Shown here one piece after another: positions 1 to 4,703 of a stretch of DNA of 6,020 nucleotides (position 1 is its first letter; each line of letters begins with the position of its first letter). Source of the stretch: Bacteroidota bacterium (GTDB lineage Bacteria; Bacteroidota; Bacteroidia; Bacteroidales; Cfx3-03). Both the position numbers and the translations under genes were made by a program. The notes under the pieces are model-generated. The model saw only the letters and a list, made by a program, of their open reading frames with translations. It had not been told where the DNA came from and ran no database searches. Location: assembly GCA_030706265.1 (NCBI GenBank), contig JAUZOX010000180.1, positions 1 to 6,020 on the forward strand. Reading direction: 5' to 3'.

Positions 1-741
1 ATTCACTTCTAATGCAAAGGCTGGCTGAGAAGTGATCTTCTCAATGGTTTGCTTACCCACAATAAAAGCCAGACGCGGCAGGAGCCGATAATCTCTTGAC
101 TGGAATGCCTCGTGAGTCAGGGCTTTAATATTATTGAACCTCCAGGTATAAATCTTATAAACACCATCACTCATTACAACCGGAACCGTTTTGTTGTTGA
201 ACAATTGATACGACAAGGTCTGAGTTAAAGGTATTTTGACAACAATCTCCAACACCTTGACCGGCGCAGTGGCGGGTAATAGTTCGTTTGCCATCATTGT
301 GGGCAAAAAATCTTTCTTTGAATGGATTGTATAGGTTAGATCGATGGTAGCACCAGGTTCTATTCCGGTATGGGTTACAACCATCTCCCGCAAATGATTG
401 AAAGCAGGCGCATTGGGGGCAAACTGGGGAAGAACTTCATTAAAAGCATTCTCAGGGGACTTGACTTTGCGCCCACTGACCATCGTGGTCTGAGCACGGT
501 GGATAGATAGCTGCTGATATGCAGGATTAAAGACGATGAAAGATTCTCCGTATTGCTTATCAGATGACATATAGGTGATCAGCTTCAATTGATGTGAATA
601 GTTATAATCCATACTGCCATCGGCATTCAGCACAAATTCCTTTTTTTGTTTCAAATAAATTGCGTCTGCATTCTCATCCTGTGCCTTTAAATTGTTTACC
701 AGGCCCAAAAAGATAAGAAGGGATATGATCGTCTTTCTCAT
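1..741 (-). CDS. DUF3857-containing exported protein, N-terminal part (3' end off window)
   Basis: The frame is open without a stop from the ATG at 741 down to base 1, giving 247 codons; the gene continues beyond the left edge. The protein starts with a signal peptide: MRK, a hydrophobic run TIISLLIFLGLV, then a likely cleavage after A20 (LKA|Q). It is therefore expected in the periplasm or at the cell surface. Residues about 45-210 look like the DUF3857 domain: an 'NPAYQQLSIHRAQ' strand, a 'VSGRKV' turn, and 'HTGIEPGATIDLTYTI', similar in kind to the 'GRLEPGDALEV' stretch of the neighbouring gene. Family members usually carry a transglutaminase-like core after DUF3857; that part would lie outside the window, so enzymatic competence cannot be judged. 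It lies 24 bp downstream of the 650-aa DUF3857 gene on the same strand and is probably co-transcribed. The biochemical role of the family is not established. Confidence is high for the gene and moderate for the domain call. Confidence 0.85.
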   Translation of the reverse strand, partial: MRKTIISLLIFLGLVNNLKAQDENADAIYLKQKKEFVLNADGSMDYNYSHQLKLITYMSSDKQYGESFIVFNPAYQQLSIHRAQTTMVSGRKVKSPENAFNEVLPQFAPNAPAFNHLREMVVTHTGIEPGATIDLTYTIHSKKDFLPTMMANELLPATAPVKVLEIVVKIPLTQTLSYQLFNNKTVPVVMSDGVYKIYTWRFNNIKALTHEAFQSRDYRLLPRLAFIVGKQTIEKITSQPAFALEVN

Positions 742-765
742 GTTTCGATGTGTTTAAGGGTTGAA

Positions 766-2718
766 TTATTGTTTGATCAGCACTACCGGCGTTGTTGCAA
801 AGAAATTCTGATTGTCAACAGCCTTTTTAAACGACTCCCAGTCGCGGGGCTCATAAATCCGCTTATTAAATTGTCCGGTAAAGGAAAACTCCAGATCCTG
901 ATCCTGTTGCACAAGTTGTCCATCGGATGAAACCGCCTCATCTTCCGAATGTACGGCTACCCTTCCCTTATCATAATGAAACCCGGCAGGCAATTTCACG
1001 GTTTCTTTTAATTCAACCAGGCGGGAACAACGATCCGTAAAACTGTATTTGCGATCCTTGAGAGACGTGCTAAAGCTCAGCTGCCCCTGTGCACTTCGAA
1101 ATAGGTTGGAGGCAACAAAAGGGGTAAATATGATCTGATTGGTTGTAACTACTGCGTAATCGGGAATCCGGTATTTGATCTTCAACGTGATCGGACCCGC
1201 CATGTAATCATAGGGATCCTTTCCATAATCCAATGCGATCATTTGAGCCTGGGGTGCCACTCGTAACAGTTCTCTTTCAATATTTGATTTCCAGTCGCTT
1301 TTCACGCTGCTTGTAAAATATCGCCTTATGGCGGCATCGCTTTGTCCTTCGGCTGTAACGGTTAAATCCCCTTCCAGTGAACCGTCTGTTTTGATTTCAG
1401 AAGTACCGGTTATCCTGAAAAAATGATCGGATGCTTTTGATACCGGTGTATACAACAAATCAGCTCCCTCCGGGACCCCCATCAGATAACCCTGCTGCTG
1501 TTCGGCACTCGACCAAAGTTCTCTTAAAAACGGAACCCAGGTTGGATCCAGCATCTTGTATTTGCCATTGTGAAGTTTGACGACGGCGACGCTATGATTA
1601 AACTGATCGGCAGGAATATAATCAATCCTTGAACCGGCCATGGTCATTGCCGGATAGGATTCAAAGCCGGCTGCCCGCAACATGGTTATGAGCATTCCGG
1701 CCTTATCCTTACATACGCCGCAACGATCAAGATAGGTCATTGATCCCTTGTGAAGCGTATACCCTTCGCCCGGCCCCATTGAGATTCCCGAATAACGGAT
1801 ATTGTCGGCACACCAGTGCGTTAATTTTGAAATTGAATCCATTTCCGTATCAGCTCCCGTGAGGATCTCGTTGACCTTCGCCATGATTTCGGGAGTCGCG
1901 TTGAAGCTGCCAAAATCTTCGTTGACTTTATAAAACCACAACGACTTGGCTTTCCAATCAGGACTGGTCGATAGCAGTAGTTTCGGAGCTATGTCAGAGA
2001 GGGCCACCTGCCGTGGTTCCATGGCAATGGGTCGGATATTATTTAAGGTAAACGAATAGGTCATCCTTTCGCCATGGAATTCCAGTTTTGAAGTACAGGC
2101 CCCGTTATAAAATTCATATTGAAGAGGTTTATTTTTGGGAACCGTCACCTGATATACTTTAGACAAGACGGGATTGCTGTTCCAGAATTCGACGATATCA
2201 TAGAAATGACCCCGCATTGGAGGAATATATTTGTCATCGTCATCGGCTTGCAGCAAAGCATAGGTAAAGCCTTTTCTGAAAAGGCTTACTTCGAGGGCAT
2301 CTCCGGGTTCGAGGCGACCGACGCCAAGCATCTTTTCACGGGCTCCCCAATAAATGGCTCTGGCCGGTGCCGGGTAATCCAGAGTCTTGGTAATGTCCAG
2401 ATTTTCGACAGTACCATTTTTACGGTAAATCACTGCTTTTTTGATCTCAACATAAGCGGATAATGGATCATAATCAATTTTGACCACATTAAGATCGAGT
2501 GCACCATGAGGAGTAAGGACTTTGTACAAATAGTGCATATTGTAAAAACTTAAACCCGTTTCCTGAACATCGACGCGAGTGCTGTCGAAGACCATCAACA
2601 CATTGTCATTTGGAAACTCAGCGAGTGTTCCCGCATCGTTGATCTTTTGCTGAGTCGACTGTGCCTGGGTTATATGAAACGTAAAAAAGAGGGAAATAAT
2701 CAGTAAAAGTTTTTTCAT
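766..2718 (-). CDS. Exported DUF3857 / transglutaminase-like protein
   Basis: This complete 650-aa protein has a signal peptide (MKKLLLIISLFFTFHITQA, likely cleaved after A19). Residues about 50-240 form the DUF3857 domain. Residues about 285-395 form a transglutaminase-like core with a full putative triad: C336 in CGVCKDKAGML, H375 in FNHSVAVV, and D391 in KMLDPTW. A second Cys (C333) sits three residues before the catalytic one. The C-terminal third (about 430-640) is beta-rich and has no motif I recognise. Transglutaminase-like folds include cysteine proteases, peptide-modifying enzymes and cross-linking enzymes; which chemistry applies here is unknown. Location is inferred to be periplasmic or surface. 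The start is the ATG at 2718, which directly begins the signal peptide; no Shine-Dalgarno is seen, as is normal for this phylum. It is first in a leftward two-gene unit and is divergent from the ECF sigma gene, with 70 bp between the starts. Substrate and function are not established. Confidence 0.93.
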   Translation of the reverse strand: MKKLLLIISLFFTFHITQAQSTQQKINDAGTLAEFPNDNVLMVFDSTRVDVQETGLSFYNMHYLYKVLTPHGALDLNVVKIDYDPLSAYVEIKKAVIYRKNGTVENLDITKTLDYPAPARAIYWGAREKMLGVGRLEPGDALEVSLFRKGFTYALLQADDDDKYIPPMRGHFYDIVEFWNSNPVLSKVYQVTVPKNKPLQYEFYNGACTSKLEFHGERMTYSFTLNNIRPIAMEPRQVALSDIAPKLLLSTSPDWKAKSLWFYKVNEDFGSFNATPEIMAKVNEILTGADTEMDSISKLTHWCADNIRYSGISMGPGEGYTLHKGSMTYLDRCGVCKDKAGMLITMLRAAGFESYPAMTMAGSRIDYIPADQFNHSVAVVKLHNGKYKMLDPTWVPFLRELWSSAEQQQGYLMGVPEGADLLYTPVSKASDHFFRITGTSEIKTDGSLEGDLTVTAEGQSDAAIRRYFTSSVKSDWKSNIERELLRVAPQAQMIALDYGKDPYDYMAGPITLKIKYRIPDYAVVTTNQIIFTPFVASNLFRSAQGQLSFSTSLKDRKYSFTDRCSRLVELKETVKLPAGFHYDKGRVAVHSEDEAVSSDGQLVQQDQDLEFSFTGQFNKRIYEPRDWESFKKAVDNQNFFATTPVVLIKQ

Positions 2719-2730
2719 AAATGGGGTTGA

Positions 2731-2765
2731 TTTGAATTAAATGTAAATTTATACATTTATCTTTG
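2731..2765 (+). promoter_or_regulatory. Candidate Bacteroidota-type promoter of the sigma factor gene
   Basis: A perfect match to the -7 consensus TAnnTTTG (TATCTTTG) lies at 2758-2765, 23 bp after a TTTG (-33-like) at 2731-2734. The usual spacing is nearer 19-21 bp, so the -33 assignment is weaker than the -7. Transcription would start around 2770, leaving a leader of roughly 15-20 nt before the ATG at 2789. The whole spacer is occupied by an inverted repeat (2738-2759). Confidence 0.55.
2738..2759. repeat. 8-bp inverted repeat in divergent promoter region
   Basis: TAAATGTA (2738-2745) and TACATTTA (2752-2759) are perfect reverse complements separated by 6 bp (AATTTA). The 22-bp element fills the space between the -33 and -7 elements proposed for the sigma gene and overlaps the -7 box proposed for the minus-strand gene. 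Size and symmetry are those of a dimeric regulator's operator. The region is AT-rich, so chance remains possible. Confidence 0.5.
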
Positions 2766-2776
2766 ACCGGTACAAA
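2744..2776 (-). promoter_or_regulatory. Candidate divergent promoter of the DUF3857 gene pair
   Basis: Read on the minus strand, TTTG (bases 2776-2773) is followed after 21 bp by TAAATTTA (2751-2744), which matches TAnnTTT but has A in place of the final G. The spacing fits the Bacteroidota sigma factor well and the -7 box is imperfect. Transcription would start near 2737, about 19 nt before the ATG at 2718. This promoter would overlap the one for the sigma gene, so the two directions may compete or share an operator. Confidence 0.35.
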
Positions 2777-2777
2777 G
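2761..2777. repeat. 5-bp inverted repeat overlapping the -7 box
   Basis: CTTTG (2761-2765) and CAAAG (2773-2777) are reverse complements around ACCGGTA, itself containing the palindrome ACCGGT. The left arm is part of the plus-strand -7 box and the right arm contains the minus-strand TTTG. It could be a second operator half, or simply a by-product of two facing promoter elements. Confidence 0.35.
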
Positions 2778-2788
2778 TTTAATATAAA

Positions 2789-3331
2789 ATGAACATTGAT
2801 GAAGAAAATCTAATCAAAAGGCTAAGACAAGATGATGAAAAGGCATTCAATACCCTTTTTTATCAGTATCATGAGAGAGTGTACAATTTGGCAAGAAGAT
2901 TTTTACCCTTCAAGGAGGATGCAGAAGAAATTGTCCAGATTGTTTTTATTGCTTTATGGGAGAACCGTTATCAGGTCGACCAAACGAAACCCCTTTCCCA
3001 CTATATCCTTGCCATTGCCCGCCACTGGATTTACAACACCGTCAAAAAGAACATCTATCGCCAGGGGTACCTGGATCATCTTCAGCAACAAAACAAATCT
3101 TTGGATTTTGTAACCGAAGACGCTGTAAGTTACAATGAGTTAAATTCACTAGTAGAAAAATTAACTACTGATCTCCCACCCAAACGAAGCGAAATATTTC
3201 GCTTGAGCAGAAATGAGGGTTTATCTTATCGCGAGATAGCAAGTCGGCTTTCAATTACCGAAAGTACTGTCAATACTCAACTTACAAAGGCCCTTGACTA
3301 TGTCAGAAAAAACATCAAGGCCTTGTATTGA
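2789..3331 (+). CDS. ECF sigma-70 family RNA polymerase sigma factor (FecI/RpoE type)
   Basis: The 180-aa length is normal for a Bacteroidota ECF sigma factor. Region 2 spans residues about 18-88 and includes the core-binding signature DAEEIVQIVFIALWENR (44-60). Region 4 spans about 125-175, with LPPKRSEIFRLSRNEGLSYREIA followed by the DNA-recognition helix around ITESTVNTQLTKAL (156-169). Region 3 is absent, as expected for ECF factors. It acts in the cytoplasm and directs RNA polymerase to target promoters, most likely those of the downstream transporter operon. The next gene, 90 bp downstream on the same strand, encodes its probable FecR-type anti-sigma factor. The ATG at 2789 is the only sensible start: it lies just after the promoter-like box and begins the usual short acidic N-terminus (MNIDEENLIKRL). 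No Shine-Dalgarno is seen. Its target promoter sequence cannot be read off directly. Confidence 0.95.
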   Translation: MNIDEENLIKRLRQDDEKAFNTLFYQYHERVYNLARRFLPFKEDAEEIVQIVFIALWENRYQVDQTKPLSHYILAIARHWIYNTVKKNIYRQGYLDHLQQQNKSLDFVTEDAVSYNELNSLVEKLTTDLPPKRSEIFRLSRNEGLSYREIASRLSITESTVNTQLTKALDYVRKNIKALY

Positions 3332-3384
3332 ACTTTGCCTATTTCTATTTCCATAAATTTAAAATTATTTTTCATTACCAGTCA

Positions 3385-3416
3385 TTGAAAAACCTTTCTC
3401 AGGTTAATTACGTTTA
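3385..3416 (+). promoter_or_regulatory. Weak candidate promoter directly before fecR
   Basis: TTG (3385-3387) and TACGTTTA (3409-3416, TAnnTTT with a final A) are 21 bp apart. A small hairpin-capable repeat, AACCT-TTCTC-AGGTT (3391-3405), lies between them. If real, transcription would begin almost at the ATG at 3422, giving a leaderless or near-leaderless mRNA. Read-through from the sigma gene is the simpler explanation for fecR expression, since no terminator is visible between the two genes. Confidence 0.2.
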
Positions 3417-3421
3417 TACAT

Positions 3422-4564
3422 ATGGAAACAACAACTCATCTAAAATATTTACTCGCTAGACACCAACAAGGAATTGCTACTCCTGATGAATCGCAGATGC
3501 TTTACAGGATGCTGAATAATCCCGATAAAACAGAGATGGAAGCAATCATGAATAAGGAATGGTCTGGTGTGCCCTGTACTAACGGGGAGATCGATTCATT
3601 TGCCTTATTAGAAACGATACGCAGGAAAGCTGGAATCGATCCCCAACCCCAAAAAGAGAAAACACTATATTTAAAACCCGGGGTTAACCGGCTGTTTAGC
3701 CTTACGGCAATTCTTCGGTATGCTGCAATATTTATCATTGCAGGTGCCTTGACCTGGTTTTTGAAACCATCTCCCATACAAAATGCTGCTTCCACGAAGA
3801 CCCATTTTTTTAACATCAAAGTTGCTTACGGTTCAAAGAGTACGATCGAGTTGCCTGACGGTTCTATCGTCACCTTGAATTCAGGGAGTACCCTTAGCTA
3901 TCCGGATAAATTTGAAACCGGCAGCAGAACGGTCTTACTCAACGGAGAAGCTTTTTTCGAGGTGAAAAAGAATGCTAATCGCCCTTTTTATGTCAAAACC
4001 AAAGATATCACCATCAAGGTTCTGGGTACAAAGTTTAACGTGAAGTCTTATCCGGATGAAAATACTTCTGAGACCACCCTTGTTTGTGGATCGGTCGAGA
4101 TCTTGCAAAATAACGGGGCAAACAATAAAACCGAAAATGAGAACGCACATATATTTCTGAAACCTAACCAGAAAGCCATTTTCACCCGAAAGACAGGCGT
4201 CACCGAATTACAGGATCTGGATCAGGCCAGGGAACAACCCAACGAGAGTGATAAGACTTCCGCTGATGCCCCGATTCAATTGATTACAAAAATTGCCATG
4301 CAGGATCAGGACGAAACGAATAGCGACATTGCATGGAAAAACAATAATTTGATCTTAAACAACGAACGTTTTAGCGATATCATCAAGAAACTCGAACGAT
4401 GGTACAATGTTGAAATCACCTTGGAAAACCAGGCACTCGCTGATGACCGCTTCTCGGGGAAATTCGACCGGGAGTCCATAACAGATGTTTTGAATGCTCT
4501 GAATATCATCGAACCGTTCCATTATGAAATCAAAAAGAACATCATCATTATATCCAAAAAATAA
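3422..4564 (+). CDS. FecR-family transmembrane anti-sigma factor
   Basis: The 380-aa protein has the full FecR layout of this phylum. The cytoplasmic N-terminal region (1 to about 95) should bind the sigma factor. One membrane segment follows at about 97-114 (AILRYAAIFIIAGALTWF). The periplasmic FecR beta-structure lies at about 134-228 (YGSKSTIELPDGSIVTLNSGS, LNGEAFFEVKKN, FYVKTKDITIKVLGTKFNVKSY). A polar linker at about 230-303 leads to the C-terminal DUF4974 domain (about 306-378, AWKNNNLILNNERFSDIIKKLERWYNVEI and ending KKNIIIISKK). In the family this C-terminal domain contacts the STN domain of the partner TonB-dependent transporter, which is encoded next (138 bp downstream). FecR proteins can inhibit or be needed to activate their sigma factor; the sequence does not say which. 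The start at 3422 has no Shine-Dalgarno. No truncation or frameshift is seen. Confidence 0.95.
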   Translation: METTTHLKYLLARHQQGIATPDESQMLYRMLNNPDKTEMEAIMNKEWSGVPCTNGEIDSFALLETIRRKAGIDPQPQKEKTLYLKPGVNRLFSLTAILRYAAIFIIAGALTWFLKPSPIQNAASTKTHFFNIKVAYGSKSTIELPDGSIVTLNSGSTLSYPDKFETGSRTVLLNGEAFFEVKKNANRPFYVKTKDITIKVLGTKFNVKSYPDENTSETTLVCGSVEILQNNGANNKTENENAHIFLKPNQKAIFTRKTGVTELQDLDQAREQPNESDKTSADAPIQLITKIAMQDQDETNSDIAWKNNNLILNNERFSDIIKKLERWYNVEITLENQALADDRFSGKFDRESITDVLNALNIIEPFHYEIKKNIIIISKK

Positions 4565-4610
4565 AAACGCTTAAAAAATCATACCTGCCTATGAAGAATT
4601 AAGGAGTAAC

Positions 4611-4654
4611 AAAAAAAAGAAAAAGCAGAAAATGTTTGCAGCATTTCCTGCTTT
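4611..4654 (-). terminator. Leftward intrinsic terminator between fecR and susC
   Basis: The arms 4622-4634 (AAAGCAGAAAATG) and 4642-4654 (CATTTCCTGCTTT) form a 13-bp stem with a 7-nt loop. On the minus strand the one non-Watson-Crick position is a G-U wobble and the stem runs into TTCTTTTTTTT (4621-4611), a classic intrinsic terminator shape. On the plus strand the same position is an A-C mismatch and the stem is followed by AAGGTG with no U-tract. The signal therefore points left, against both flanking genes, so it is not the terminator of fecR. Confidence 0.55.
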
Positions 4655-4664
4655 AAGGTGCGTT

Positions 4665-4688
4665 TAACAATTATCTCACTAACAATTA
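4665..4688. repeat. 9-bp direct repeat upstream of susC
   Basis: TAACAATTA occurs at 4665-4673 and again at 4680-4688, separated by TCTCAC (15-bp period). It lies 15 bp before the transporter ATG. A shorter flanking inverted pair, GTTTAA (4662-4667) and TTAAAC (4686-4691), overlaps it. It could be a regulator-binding site or part of the transporter promoter; it also falls in the 5' half of the proposed antisense RNA. Its AT-richness makes chance a real alternative. Confidence 0.4.
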
Positions 4689-4695
4689 AACATTA

Positions 4696-4703
4696 CAAAT
4701 GTA
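4696..4703 (-). promoter_or_regulatory. Minus-strand -7 box (TACATTTG) for the antisense RNA
   Basis: CAAATGTA on the plus strand reads TACATTTG on the minus strand, a perfect TAnnTTTG match. It overlaps the first base of the transporter ATG at 4703. No convincing TTG lies 19-23 bp upstream on the minus strand (plus 4722-4730), so the promoter is incomplete by consensus. The octamer has only six fixed bases and could occur by chance; its position relative to the leftward terminator is what gives it weight. Confidence 0.35.

Larger units (their letters stand above)
4611..4690 (-). ncRNA. Candidate ~80-nt antisense sRNA in the susC leader
   Basis: This is a prediction from sequence only. On the minus strand, a perfect TAnnTTTG box (TACATTTG, bases 4703-4696) would place a transcription start near 4690. 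About 35 nt further a 13-bp hairpin begins (4654-4622), followed by a T-rich tract (4624-4611) that would end transcription, giving an RNA of about 80 nt. It contains no meaningful ORF. It would be fully complementary to the 5' leader of the plus-strand transporter mRNA. Cis-encoded antisense sRNAs that repress susC-type operons from this same position, next to ECF sigma/anti-sigma genes, are known in Bacteroides (DonS). Weakness: no clear -33 TTG is found at the right spacing upstream of the -7 box. The 5' end is uncertain by several bases. Confidence 0.4.

Noticed and set aside
748..930. 60-codon plus-strand ORF
   Set aside because: It lies antisense to the 3' end of the well-supported 650-aa DUF3857 gene and shows no domain or signal.
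2119..2463. 114-codon plus-strand ORF
   Set aside because: It lies wholly inside the DUF3857 gene on the other strand, and its translation has no recognisable motif.
2832..3138. Two plus-strand ORFs inside the sigma gene (93 and 60 codons)
   Set aside because: These are out-of-frame shadows of the sigma factor, whose own frame carries the conserved ECF motifs throughout.
3332..3421. Terminator between the sigma and fecR genes
   Set aside because: Only a 5-bp hairpin (3391-3405) without a following T-tract is present; the AT-rich stretch at 3350-3375 has no stable stem.
3502..4509. Three minus-strand ORFs inside fecR
   Set aside because: They are antisense to a coding frame with clear FecR domains and have no motifs of their own.
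4592..4603. ATG after fecR as a leader-peptide gene
   Set aside because: It reads only three codons (MKN) before a stop, with no sign of an attenuator built on it.
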